Origin: Bin5 sp965232575
GTDB taxonomy: Bacteria; Chloroflexota; Anaerolineae; Caldilineales; Caldilineaceae
Assembly (NCBI GenBank): GCA_965232575.1
Contig: CBDDPZ010000007.1
Span: 620,001-684,000, forward strand
Reading direction: 5' to 3'
DNA: 64,000 nucleotides
The translations under genes and the position numbers were made by a program. Below the pieces are notes generated by a model that did no database searches, was not told the DNA's origin, and worked only from the letters and a program-made list of their open reading frames with translations. Below, piece after piece: positions 1 to 8,688 of the stretch; position 1 is the first letter of the stretch, and the number at the start of each line of letters is the position of its first letter.

Positions 1-696
1 GCCGATCTCTTGCTCGTTCCCTACTGGGCGGCTCCTCTGTGGCAACCCGCGCCAACAGTCGTCACCGTCCACGATCTGATCCCTCTGCTTCTCCCACCCT
101 ATCGCGGAGGATTGACGGGCCGGCTCTATACCACTTTGGTCTCCACTTCGGCCCGGCGTTGCGCAGCCGTCTTGACCGTCAGTGAGGCAAGCAAACGGGA
201 CATTGTTCGCCACCTCGGCCTGCCAGATGAGCGCGTGATAGCTGTTCATCACGGACCGAACAGTGAAGAGGATGACGCGGAGCGAAATGAAGTCGACCCC
301 AACCTCTCATTCAACCGGCAGGTAGCGCGCAAGTACGCCTTGCCGGAACGCTACTTTCTATATCTTGGTGGCTTTGACGTGCGCAAAAATATGTTGGGGA
401 TCGTGCGCGCCTATCGAAGATACCTCGACCTCGGCGGGGATCCGGCCGTCAAGCTGGTCGTGGCGGGGCAGCTGCCGCATTCGGATACCCCCTTCTTCCC
501 GGACCCACAGCGGCTCGTCCGCCAGCTCAAACTGACCGATTACGTGCGTTTCATCGGTTGGGTGGACGAGGAAGATAAAGAGCCGCTCTATGCAGGTGCC
601 GCCGCTTTTCTCTTCCCCAGCCTATATGAGGGTTTCGGCATGATGCTGCTGGAGGCCATGGCCGCCGGCTCGCCGGTAATTACCAGTTCGGAGTGA
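1..696 (+). CDS. Glycosyltransferase family 4 protein, partial at 5' edge and truncated at 3' end
   Basis: This is a GT-B fold retaining glycosyltransferase, likely used in envelope or exopolysaccharide assembly in the cytoplasm. The frame is open from base 1, so the true start lies outside the window. Visible are the N-domain stretch VVTVHDLIPLL, a sugar-nucleotide domain start (YFLYLGGFDVRKNMLGIVRAY) and the signature PSLYEGFGMMLLEAMAAG with the E-x7-E pair. The protein then stops after PVITSSE. Family members continue there for roughly 70-100 residues (the PEVVGDAALLVDP-like segment and the last helices), so the C-terminus is missing. The stop lies inside the 3' end of the convergent LysM gene. 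This could be a decayed gene or a recombination junction. Family assignment is firm; activity is doubtful. Confidence 0.85.
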   Translation, partial: ADLLLVPYWAAPLWQPAPTVVTVHDLIPLLLPPYRGGLTGRLYTTLVSTSARRCAAVLTVSEASKRDIVRHLGLPDERVIAVHHGPNSEEDDAERNEVDPNLSFNRQVARKYALPERYFLYLGGFDVRKNMLGIVRAYRRYLDLGGDPAVKLVVAGQLPHSDTPFFPDPQRLVRQLKLTDYVRFIGWVDEEDKEPLYAGAAAFLFPSLYEGFGMMLLEAMAAGSPVITSSE

Positions 697-3634
697 GCCG
701 GAACTCAAACTCCTCGCCGCTATTCGGTGCGTAGCAGACTTGGCGCATGCTCAGCGACGGGTGATCGCGCCCAAACTCCTCGGTGATTTGCCAGAGTTCC
801 GGGCTGTCAAGGAAAATCGACATCACTGAAGCACAGGCTGCCACAGGGTTGGGGACCGATGTGTAGGCGGCCAGCCAGGCGCCGGCGGCTTCCGTGTATC
901 GGTTCTCCGGCTGGTCCTCCTCCAGCGTTTCCAGCAACGACTCAGCCTCTGATCGTTGGTTGTTCAGTGTCAGAACCTGCACCAGCCGGAAGTTGGCCAG
1001 CCCCCGGAGCAGCGCTGTCTCTTCCTTCGGGTCCGTTCCCTGAACGCTGCACGGCTGCAAATTCGGCGACTCCAGCGTATCCTTGTACATGTCGATCGCA
1101 GCCGCATAGCTCGCCCGGTTCCCTTCGGGCCCCGCCGCCTGGAGTGCTACATTCGCCTCGATTAATCGTAGCCCCAGGCAGTTGCTTGCGCCGTTCGCCC
1201 GGTCATAGGACCACGTGTGTCGACGTAGCGGCGAGCCGTCCATGCTGTACCAGATCTCCGTATGCGGTATATCCAACCCCTTCTTCTCCCTGCCGCTGAC
1301 ACCGCCGCTGAACCAGAGGCGCCGGATACGGGGAAGATCAGATAAATCTTCTTCGACCATGTCAACCAGGACGGCGCCTTCCGCGATCGCGGCCCCCGGG
1401 CCAATCACGGACTGGTAGGCTGCGGATTCACTGTCCCAAGTGACGACTTCTACTGTTAACAGACAGAATGTAGTGCAACGCTCCCACTGCCAGATTAACT
1501 CCGCTCTGCCATCCCCGTTGGCATCACCAATCGCCAGAATCCTGGGTAGTCCCTCTATTTCCGGCGTATAGACCGTCTGAAAACTGCCGTCATCGCGCTG
1601 GTGCAGAATCAGAACAACGCCGTCTGCCCCGCCCGGCCCGTATCCGTCATCGCTGACACCTGACGGCATCACAATTACATCTTTCAGCCCATCCTGGTTC
1701 AGATCGTAGATCAGCAGTCCGCCCCGCTCGTCGCCCATCGCATCACAGGACTGCAGCCAGGCGTGGAGGAAAATCCTCAGCTTCAGGATTCTGCCCTCCT
1801 GTCTCTCGCCGTCTGAATCTCCGACTGAACTTTGTCCCCCGGTCAGCTCATTGATTACCTCGGGAAGGACCGCGAGATACTCCGTCGCACTCTCCGGACA
1901 GACCGGCAGTCCTCCGGTCTCGGTTAGGCGCGGCTCAGGCTCCGCGTCCGGCTTGATCTCAAGGTAAGGGCAGACGTCTTCAGCTGTAAATGTAGGGTTG
2001 GCATAACCGTAGTCGGCCAGTATATTCACCACTTCAGGATTTGCTGCGGCGAAAATGTTGACCGCTTCGCACGCCGTCTTGGCGTCCCCGCTCTGCCTGT
2101 ACGCGGCCAACCAGCGTACGCCCACTTCCGCATAGATCTGCCTCTCGTACGTGGACGCAAGTCGCTCCACACGGGCCGCGGCCAACTCAGGCTTCGACTC
2201 ATAGCCCGCAATCAATGCAAGTCGGAAGAGGGCAAAGCTGCGCAATTCGGAAAGCTCGTTGCTCCGATCTCCGCATGCCTGCCAGTTATTGTTCTCAGCA
2301 GCATCTGTGTAGAGCCACTGTGCCTTTTCAAGATACAGCTCGCTCGTCATGGCGTGGTTGGCATCAATCACCGTATGGTAAAGGCACAGGCTTGGTATCA
2401 TTCTTTCGCTGCTCAAGGCATATGGTGCGCCTTCTGTGCTTGTCCATACCGCGAGTCGGGTCCGCTGTGGACCGGCGTCGGCTCCGGCGTACCGGCCGCC
2501 TATCAGACGGATCTCATTGGGTCTGCCCGGCTTGTCGCTGGGGGTCAACGATACGTTTGCCCCAGCCATCGTAATCGTGCCTTTGGTCCAATCCCGCCAT
2601 GCAACGCCATCCCAGCTGCGAACATGCACCGTGACGAAGCAGGAACTCGGTCCGCATATTGTATCCGTCCACACGATGTCGGTCAGTCCGTCGGCGTTAA
2701 TGTCTTGAGTTGCCAAAAAATCGATCGTTCCGGTTGCGGCGATCTCATAGCTGAGAGAGTGTCCTTCTCCTCCGTCGAGAATCACCAGTTCCTGTTGGTC
2801 CGCGCCAGCCCCACTCCCACTTCTGGTAACTGCCTCTGTCCGCCTCCCTTCGTCATTCGTGAACACGAGGACCGCGTCATCCACGTTATCGGATGTGAGA
2901 TCGGCGTTGACCAGTATGCGAAACTCGACTCCGCAATCCCCCAGAAATGAGGTAAGTTGATCATGGCGGTTGTACGTCGGAATCCTGAAAAGGGCTGTCA
3001 GAGTCTGGCTCAGGCTATCTTGCGCGTCCGGACACGGCGGAAGGGTCACGCGCCTGGGCAAAGGCAGACTGATGCGGGGCATGAAAAAGGGTTCCGGTTC
3101 ACCGTCAGTAGAAAGAATGGCAAGGAGGTCAAGGACCGGGGTTGGCGTAACAAGAGGAGACTGTCTCTCTGCCTGCCCCTCATCCTGCGTTTCGTCTGGC
3201 GCGACTGTCGGCACTCGGGTCGGAGTCGCCAGGAACGCCGGAATCAGCAGCCGTTCCCCGACGAGCAGCGATTCGTTCGCACGTACTGACTCAGGATTCG
3301 CCCCTTGCAAAAGATCAACCGGAAGGCCGAACTTCTCGGCCACAGTGATCCAGCCATCTCCCCGTTGGACGATGTAATACTTCTCCTCGCCATCCGGAGT
3401 CCACGGGATAAAAAGACTCTCGCCAACAATCAGCCAGCCGTTAGGGCGCACGGAATCCGGGTTCGCTTCTTGCAACTGGTTCACCGTCAGGCCGACCCGC
3501 CGCGCCACCAGCGGCCAGCTGTCGCCCGGCTGCACTATATATGTATAGCCGCTTTCCTGCGCCGAAACTGAAACGATCTGCAACAGCAAAAGCAGCGCAA
3601 TCAACAAGAAAGCAAGCCGTAACCCTAACTTCAT
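680..3634 (-). CDS. Secreted LysM / FG-GAP-like repeat protein with internal duplication
   Basis: This 984-residue exported protein is probably wall- or surface-associated. I chose the ATG at 3634, which has GGGAGAG just upstream, over a TTG at 3649. Residues 1-25 form a signal peptide (hydrophobic core, cleavage after VSA). Two LysM domains follow at about 30-77 and 85-132, each beginning YIVQ.GD.W. The remainder is a twofold repeat of one module: beta-propeller-like Ca-binding motifs (DINADGLTD, DLNQDGLKD, DANGDGRAE) followed by a helical TPR-like block ending in WLAAY...AC. LysM predicts peptidoglycan or chitin binding. The role of the duplicated module is unknown. Its last 17 bases overlap the truncated glycosyltransferase. 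Confidence 0.85.
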   Translation of the reverse strand: MKLGLRLAFLLIALLLLLQIVSVSAQESGYTYIVQPGDSWPLVARRVGLTVNQLQEANPDSVRPNGWLIVGESLFIPWTPDGEEKYYIVQRGDGWITVAEKFGLPVDLLQGANPESVRANESLLVGERLLIPAFLATPTRVPTVAPDETQDEGQAERQSPLVTPTPVLDLLAILSTDGEPEPFFMPRISLPLPRRVTLPPCPDAQDSLSQTLTALFRIPTYNRHDQLTSFLGDCGVEFRILVNADLTSDNVDDAVLVFTNDEGRRTEAVTRSGSGAGADQQELVILDGGEGHSLSYEIAATGTIDFLATQDINADGLTDIVWTDTICGPSSCFVTVHVRSWDGVAWRDWTKGTITMAGANVSLTPSDKPGRPNEIRLIGGRYAGADAGPQRTRLAVWTSTEGAPYALSSERMIPSLCLYHTVIDANHAMTSELYLEKAQWLYTDAAENNNWQACGDRSNELSELRSFALFRLALIAGYESKPELAAARVERLASTYERQIYAEVGVRWLAAYRQSGDAKTACEAVNIFAAANPEVVNILADYGYANPTFTAEDVCPYLEIKPDAEPEPRLTETGGLPVCPESATEYLAVLPEVINELTGGQSSVGDSDGERQEGRILKLRIFLHAWLQSCDAMGDERGGLLIYDLNQDGLKDVIVMPSGVSDDGYGPGGADGVVLILHQRDDGSFQTVYTPEIEGLPRILAIGDANGDGRAELIWQWERCTTFCLLTVEVVTWDSESAAYQSVIGPGAAIAEGAVLVDMVEEDLSDLPRIRRLWFSGGVSGREKKGLDIPHTEIWYSMDGSPLRRHTWSYDRANGASNCLGLRLIEANVALQAAGPEGNRASYAAAIDMYKDTLESPNLQPCSVQGTDPKEETALLRGLANFRLVQVLTLNNQRSEAESLLETLEEDQPENRYTEAAGAWLAAYTSVPNPVAACASVMSIFLDSPELWQITEEFGRDHPSLSMRQVCYAPNSGEEFEFRLTPNW

Positions 3635-3820
3635 TGAACTCTCCCGCAACCTCTAGCAGCCAATTCCTCTTGGTTGCAAACGCTAATTCAACCCCGAACT
3701 GAGAATTCCGACACCGGCCATACCCTAAAAATGCCGAGGATGCGTTCATCGCGGTAGAAGGGTGGGCGTACCTGACTGGCGTGAATTTCCTGCATAGGCT
3801 GCCTCAGGCGTGGCTGCGGT

Positions 3821-3852
3821 CGTGCGGCCGGCCGGGGGTGACCGGCCGCACG
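3821..3852 (-). terminator. Strong hairpin downstream of amino-acid-binding protein gene
   Basis: A perfect 11-bp GC-rich stem (3821-3831 with 3842-3852) with a 10-base loop lies 15 bases beyond the stop of the minus-strand gene at 3867. No T-run follows on the minus strand, so it may stabilise the 3' end rather than act as a classical intrinsic terminator. Confidence 0.5.
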
Positions 3853-3866
3853 GCTGAGTCGGTGAA

Positions 3867-4964
3867 TTAGCGAATCGGTGGCGCGTACAGGATGCCGCCG
3901 TCGGTGTAGAGGCTGTTCAGGCCGCGGGGCAGGTCAAAGACCGTATCCGGACCGAGATTGCGGTCGTAGATTTCGGCGTAGTTGCCGAGTTGCGAGATCA
4001 CGTCTGCGAAGCAGCCAGCGTTGGCGATGCCGACCTTGGCGCAGAAGTCGCCTTCGAGGCCGAGCAGCTTACGGATATTGGGGTCGTTGCTGTCCATGAA
4101 GCTGTCGATGTTCTGAGACGTGATGCCGTGCTCTTCGGCCAGGATCGTGGCGTAGACGACCCAGTTGACGAGGTCGAACCACTGGTCATCGCCATGGCGG
4201 ACGGCTGGACCCAGAGGCTCCTTGGAAAGCGTCACGTTGATGATTACGTGGTCCGCAGGGACGGTAAGCGTGGTCTGGCGGGAGACGAGGCTGGACTTGT
4301 CGGTCGTGACCGCGTCGCAGCGGCCCTCGTCGTAGGCATTGAAGGACTGGTCGAAGTCTTCAAAGACGACGGCTTCGTAGTCGACGCCAGCCGCGGCGAA
4401 CTGATCGGCCAGGTTAAGCTCGGTGGTCGTGCCGGTAACGACGCAGACGGAGGCGCCCTGCAGGTCCTGCAACGTGGCGACGCCGCTATCCTTGCGCACC
4501 ATCAGACCCTGGCCGTCGTAGAAGGTGGTGGGGCCGAAGTTCATGCCCAAATCGGTGTCGCGAGACATCGTCCACGTGGTGTTGCGGATGATGACGTCGC
4601 CCTCACCACTGGAGAGGATGGTAAAGCGTTCCTTGGCGCTGGCTGGCCGTACTTCGAGGGCGTTGGCGTCGCCAAAGATAGCGGCGGCAATGGCGCGGCA
4701 GTAGTCGACGTCAAAGCCGGAGAAATTGCCCTCCGAGTCGAGGAAGCCGAAGCCGGGGAGCTGGGCGTTGCCGATGCAGATCAGATTGCCGCGTTCCTGC
4801 ACGATGCTGAGCGTGGACTGCACCTCCTGCACTGCCGGCGCTGCCGCCTCGTCCGACTCGACGACTTCCGGTCCGGATGCCGGACTCATGCAGGCGGCGA
4901 TGATCATGCCTATGACCATCGAAAGAATCATGCCGGCCCTGTTCAGTTTCTTCATGTTTTTCAT
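3867..4964 (-). CDS. General L-amino-acid ABC transporter substrate-binding lipoprotein (AapJ/BztA type)
   Basis: This 365-residue protein is predicted to capture amino acids outside the membrane for an ABC importer. A lipoprotein leader with lipobox IIAAC (Cys25) is visible. The mature part has the SBP_bac_3 pattern of the AapJ/BztA group, including LSIVQERGNLICIGN, GFDVDYCRAIAAAIFGD, NTTWTMSRDTDLGMNF, VCVVTGTTTELNLAD and NLGPDTVFDLPRGLNSLY. Length fits the family (about 340-365). The usual partners AapQ, AapM and AapP are not adjacent, so here it is a solitary binding protein. A possible promoter lies at 5111-5137. Confidence 0.92.
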   Translation of the reverse strand: MKNMKKLNRAGMILSMVIGMIIAACMSPASGPEVVESDEAAAPAVQEVQSTLSIVQERGNLICIGNAQLPGFGFLDSEGNFSGFDVDYCRAIAAAIFGDANALEVRPASAKERFTILSSGEGDVIIRNTTWTMSRDTDLGMNFGPTTFYDGQGLMVRKDSGVATLQDLQGASVCVVTGTTTELNLADQFAAAGVDYEAVVFEDFDQSFNAYDEGRCDAVTTDKSSLVSRQTTLTVPADHVIINVTLSKEPLGPAVRHGDDQWFDLVNWVVYATILAEEHGITSQNIDSFMDSNDPNIRKLLGLEGDFCAKVGIANAGCFADVISQLGNYAEIYDRNLGPDTVFDLPRGLNSLYTDGGILYAPPIR

Positions 4965-5431
4965 GCTCCGTTCCTTAACAGTGGATGGTGGAAAGGGAGT
5001 CCGTTTGGCGCGTCAATCGTTGACGGACCGTGAGAAAGCCTGTGACCGAGCGTAGCGCAACCTCCCACAGGGTCTGCTGTGCAAAGCGCTCAACTCAGTA
5101 CCCCAACTATATTATACCATGTCCGCTTACATGCCAATAGGATTTTTTCGATATAGGCACAACCTGTATTCTCCGACGACAAATATGAACGAACCATCCG
5201 TGAAGGCGCAACGGCGCCTGATTTCCTAACCGTTACCCTTTGGGCTCTACCAATTCAACTGGCGAGAAAGGACTCGTTGGGCAGGAATCGCTCCTTCGTC
5301 GAAAATCAAAGTACATCTTATGCATCGCAAGAATCCCGTCAGTCCTCCTTCAAGCAACCTCTCGCTCTAGAGTTTACACCGTTTTCCTCCTCAGCTTGGC
5401 GGGACTCTCAGTCAGCGGGTAGAATTCAGCG
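4965..5431. other. Divergent intergenic region
   Basis: This 467-base gap separates the minus-strand binding-protein gene from the plus-strand RlmD-like gene. I see one promoter candidate for the minus strand (5111-5137). I see no ORF with a plausible start, no tRNA fold and no riboswitch I can name. Confidence 0.5.
5111..5137 (-). promoter_or_regulatory. Candidate promoter for the amino-acid-binding protein gene
   Basis: On the minus strand TTGGCA (5132-5137) and TATAAT (5111-5116) are separated by 15 bases. The -10 is preceded by TGG, giving an extended -10 that could compensate for the short spacer. It lies about 145 bases upstream of the ATG at 4964. Confidence 0.45.
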
Positions 5432-6883
5432 ATGAACTCGATTTTGACAATCGAACTGACACACATAGCCGATACGGGCGAAGCCGTGGGCCGAGATGAG
5501 GATGGCCGGGCCGTTTTTGTCACCGACGCAATCCCGGGAGAGACGGTCGAAGTTGAAATTACGGTTGAGTCAAAACGCTTGCGGCGCGGTACTCTTCGCA
5601 AAGTAGTGAAGACCAGCCCGGATCGCGTGGAAGCGCCTTGTCTGCATTTCGGCCCTCGACATCCTGTGACGTCCGCTGATGGTCAAACCCTCAATCCGTC
5701 ATATCGCCGAGCCGGTTGCGCCGGTTGCCAGTGGCAGCACATCGACTACGAACGCCAACTATCCCTAAAGCGGGAAATCGTCGTCAACATCCTGGCCCGC
5801 GAAGCACGCCCAGGCAAGACCCGCCAGCAGAGCCGGCAGAGCGCCGAACAACTGGTGGCGGATGTCATCGCCCTCGGCGCGAGCGCAATTGAACCGTCCA
5901 ATGCCGCTCCTGCCGTGCTCGATTTTGGCTTCCGCACGCAAATGCAATTTGACTTGGCACACAACCATAAACTCACCCTTGCCGATCGCGACCAAAACCG
6001 GATAGCCGTCGACGCCTGTCCTCTCCACCACCCGCAACTGGCCGAACTGTTCGCCGGATTCCGCAGCGATCGAGAAAGCGAGGAGCGAGCAGAAGAAGAT
6101 AAACTTTCTCCGCAACCCGTACCTCCCGCCGTCGACCGCGTGACGCTCGCAGTAGGAGGCACTGACGACACTCTGAGCGAGTCGGCAAAGGGCGTGCTCG
6201 TCTTGCATAGCGATAGTGACAATCCGCCCAGCCTGGAATTTGACCTGCCGGTGAACGTCTTCTTCCTCCACGAAACTGAAGAACCTTCACTGGAATTGCT
6301 TGTAGGTGACTGGAGTTACAGCCTGCAAGTGGAGGGGCATCAACTCACCGCCTATCCCCCGCTTGGCGGCGGTGCCCGCGACGGCCACCTGCTGGCAGAT
6401 GAAGTCCTGTCTGCCGTGGCGGCAGAGCTGCTCGAATTGAAGACCTTTGAACACCTTCTCGAACTGTGGGCCGGAATCGGCGCTCGCACCGCCGTCTTGT
6501 CTGAACAGGTCGCCACAATCGTCGCCGTGGAAGAGGCAGAACTGCCCGCAGCCGCAATGCGCGCCAATCTGGAACCGCTCGACAATGCCGACGCCTGGCA
6601 CGGGGAGATGCTGCCCACAATACGCAAACTGCGTCGCGGCCAATACAGTTTTGACGCCGCCTTGCTCGCGCCCCCCGGCGGCCTTATCGAATCGGAACTG
6701 TTTTCCCTTCTCACCCGTATGCGTATCCGTCGCTGCGCCCTCATCTCCGAAGAGCCGGCGCGCCTGGCGCGGGCACTGGCAGACTTGGACAAAGAGGGTT
6801 ATCGTCTGACGGCCGTCCAGCCGGTCGATCTTCAGCCCCATCAGCCAGCGGCGACACTTGTCGCTCGCTTTGACAGAAAGTGA
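5432..6883 (+). CDS. TRAM-domain RlmD/TrmA-like RNA (uracil-C5) methyltransferase homologue, catalytic residues lost
   Basis: This 483-residue protein has the architecture of 23S rRNA m5U methyltransferases (RlmD/RlmCD). An N-terminal TRAM domain covers about 1-60. Four cysteines are placed like the Fe-S ligands (Cys70, Cys96, Cys99, Cys196), and a Rossmann methyltransferase core occupies the C-terminal half. In active members the core carries a DPPR motif, an SCNP loop with the catalytic Cys, and a final H(V/L)E. Here these read APPG (413-416), SEEP (439-442) and PHQPAA, so the nucleophile, its Asp and the general-base Glu are all replaced. The SAM loop (WAGIGARTAVL) is also divergent. It may be an RNA-binding relic or may have a new role. 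It precedes a GNAT gene by 70 bases. Confidence 0.82.
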   Translation: MNSILTIELTHIADTGEAVGRDEDGRAVFVTDAIPGETVEVEITVESKRLRRGTLRKVVKTSPDRVEAPCLHFGPRHPVTSADGQTLNPSYRRAGCAGCQWQHIDYERQLSLKREIVVNILAREARPGKTRQQSRQSAEQLVADVIALGASAIEPSNAAPAVLDFGFRTQMQFDLAHNHKLTLADRDQNRIAVDACPLHHPQLAELFAGFRSDRESEERAEEDKLSPQPVPPAVDRVTLAVGGTDDTLSESAKGVLVLHSDSDNPPSLEFDLPVNVFFLHETEEPSLELLVGDWSYSLQVEGHQLTAYPPLGGGARDGHLLADEVLSAVAAELLELKTFEHLLELWAGIGARTAVLSEQVATIVAVEEAELPAAAMRANLEPLDNADAWHGEMLPTIRKLRRGQYSFDAALLAPPGGLIESELFSLLTRMRIRRCALISEEPARLARALADLDKEGYRLTAVQPVDLQPHQPAATLVARFDRK

Positions 6884-6953
6884 ACCGAAATAAACCGCTG
6901 AGAAGTGGCGGGAAACCGCTAGCAGATTCAAAAATAAGTCGGACGAATTACAG

Positions 6954-7814
6954 ATGAGCGATTCAATTGAGATCCGCACCCTGACATCAGTTGAAGACTG
7001 CCGCCGTGTTCAGGTGGTCCAGGATCTTGTCTGGGGTGGTGGGCACGGCGACACAATGTCGATCCATGTGCTGGTCACACAGTCCAAGAGCGGCGGTCTG
7101 CTGCAAGGTGCCTTTGTCGACCGCGGCGCCGAGGAAACGGAGGGGATGGTCGGCTTTTCCTTCGGCTGGCCTGCCTTTGGTCATGGCTCCGCCGGCGAGC
7201 GAAAGCTCAAGTTCTGCAGCCATATCATGGGTGTCTTGCCCGCATGGCACGGCCGTGGAATCGGGCTGCGCTTGAAGCTGTCCCAGAGAGAGGAGCTGCT
7301 GCACCAGGGTTGGACTGACTGGGTGACGTGGACCTTTGATCCGCTGCAAAGGGTGAACGGGCGCCTCAATATCAGCCGGCTCGGCGGTATCAGTACCACC
7401 TACCTGCGCAACGTCTATGGCGAGATGACGGACAGCCTCAACACAGGCATGCCGACCGACCGATTTCAAGTAGACTGGTATCTCGACAGTCCTCGCGTCC
7501 GAAGTGCTCTCAGAGCCGACCACCCGAACAAGGAATGGTCCGCAGACTCTCTGCAACGCGCCCGTACCCATTCCCAAGGCAACAGCCGACCGCGGGTGCC
7601 CCAAGGGCCTCCGCCTCCACCGGACGGCCGCCCCTACGCGCTTCCCCTGCCCGACAACGTCGACGCTTTGCGCCGCGCCGGAGGGACCTTGCTCTTCGAT
7701 TGGCGCTACTTTGTGCGTCAGGCTGCAGAAAGCTGTCTGGCCGCTGGTTACGCTTTGGCGGGCTGCTCTCTGATTGAAAATGAGTGGCACTACATCTTTG
7801 AGTTGCAGGACTGA
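6954..7814 (+). CDS. GNAT-superfamily acetyltransferase (COG3375-like)
   Basis: This 286-residue protein resembles the predicted acetyltransferases of COG3375, which are larger than typical GNATs. Key stretches are MSIHVLVTQSKSGGLLQGAF, the acetyl-CoA-binding block HIMGVLPAWHGRGIGLRLKL (the R/Q-x-x-G-x-G/A motif read as WHGRGIG), and WTFDPLQRVNGRLNISRLGG. The C-terminal 90 residues are proline- and arginine-rich and poorly conserved. Substrate is unknown. It follows the RlmD-like gene on the same strand. Confidence 0.85.
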   Translation: MSDSIEIRTLTSVEDCRRVQVVQDLVWGGGHGDTMSIHVLVTQSKSGGLLQGAFVDRGAEETEGMVGFSFGWPAFGHGSAGERKLKFCSHIMGVLPAWHGRGIGLRLKLSQREELLHQGWTDWVTWTFDPLQRVNGRLNISRLGGISTTYLRNVYGEMTDSLNTGMPTDRFQVDWYLDSPRVRSALRADHPNKEWSADSLQRARTHSQGNSRPRVPQGPPPPPDGRPYALPLPDNVDALRRAGGTLLFDWRYFVRQAAESCLAAGYALAGCSLIENEWHYIFELQD

Positions 7815-7909
7815 GCTCCTGCCACTCGCTCCACAAAGGGAGGCTCGGTCTGAAGCTGGCAACCGTCGCAATCCCATAACGACGTGGGCGGCCAACTTCC
7901 AGCAAAGTA

Positions 7910-7938
7910 TTGACTCATTCCTCTGATTTCGGTATACT
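7910..7938 (+). promoter_or_regulatory. Candidate sigma-70 promoter upstream of sodN
   Basis: TTGACT (7910-7915) and TATACT (7933-7938) are separated by exactly 17 bases. Transcription would start near 7945, leaving a leader of about 185 bases before the sodN ATG at 8130. This is the only clear element in the 315-base gap 7815-8129. Nickel-responsive (Nur-like) control is common for this gene, but I cannot identify an operator here. Confidence 0.55.
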
Positions 7939-8129
7939 TTCCTTGCTTGCGAAGATAGCGAACAGTCTGACCCGTGATTTGAGTTGTTCTCGTTATCGAC
8001 ATGATTTACGGCCGGCACCGTGCCATGCGCACCGCGGTCATACATGACAATCAAGCAGATCAAGAGTTGCAGTCGGAACTCAAGGTGAGTCACAATTTCT
8101 GACCTCCACGCACACAGAAAGGATTCCAC

Positions 8130-8582
8130 ATGTTTCAGGAAACCATTGCCAAGCTCATTGCCAGGACCGCGGTGAAATCCGTCAGCGCCCACTGTGACGG
8201 CCCCTGCGGCGTCTATGACCCGGCCTCCGCTCGCATCGCCGCCGAAGCAGCGCTGTCGATGACCAAGAAAATCATCGACCTCGGCCCGGCAGACTCTGCC
8301 GATCACAACACGTATGGTCGCTTCGTTGCCATCAAGGAACAGCAGGCGCACCTGGCCAAGGAGGAGTTGCTCATCCTCTGGACCGACTATTTCAAGCCAG
8401 AGCATCTGGATCAATACCCGGATTTACATGAAAAGTTCTGGAATGCTGCCAAGCTTTGCTCGGCCGTTAAGCAGGGCGTCGATGTCGATGCAGCCAACGA
8501 TCTGATGGCCGCAATTGAGGATATCCACAACGTCTACTGGGCCACCAAGGGGCGGGACGTAGCCTACTACGTGGCTACCTGA
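8130..8582 (+). CDS. sodN: Nickel superoxide dismutase precursor
   Basis: The enzyme dismutates superoxide to hydrogen peroxide and oxygen using nickel held by its processed N-terminus. Translation gives a 20-residue leader, then the nickel hook HCDGPCGVY at residues 21-29 (His1, Cys2 and Cys6 of the mature enzyme) followed by DPASARIAAEA. This is diagnostic of the family. The mature chain would be 130 residues, slightly longer than the roughly 117 of Streptomyces. The leader must be cleaved before His21, which fits the SodX protease gene just downstream. A good ribosome site (AGAAAGGA) precedes the ATG. Confidence 0.97.
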   Translation: MFQETIAKLIARTAVKSVSAHCDGPCGVYDPASARIAAEAALSMTKKIIDLGPADSADHNTYGRFVAIKEQQAHLAKEELLILWTDYFKPEHLDQYPDLHEKFWNAAKLCSAVKQGVDVDAANDLMAAIEDIHNVYWATKGRDVAYYVAT

Positions 8583-8645
8583 TCCCGGGTACGCCAGAAC
8601 AGGTCTGCGCCAGCAGACCGATCACAAAGCGGAAAGAGAATCAGA

Positions 8646-8679
8646 GACCGGATCCCCGCCAGGATCCGGTCTTCTTTTC
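8646..8679 (+). terminator. Intrinsic terminator between sodN and sodX
   Basis: A perfect 10-bp stem (8646-8655 with 8662-8671, GACCGGATCC arms) with a 6-base loop is followed by TTCTTTTC. It ends only about 10 bases before the sodX start, so read-through would give much less sodX than sodN message. A second, weaker 6-bp hairpin lies at 8602-8619. Confidence 0.75.
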
Positions 8680-8688
8680 AAATAAAGA

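Noticed and set aside
5180..5260. Possible tRNA on the minus strand (TTGGTAGAGCCC resembles a D-arm)
   Set aside because: The nearest T-loop-like sequence is about 50 bases away instead of about 24, and no acceptor or anticodon stem can be formed.
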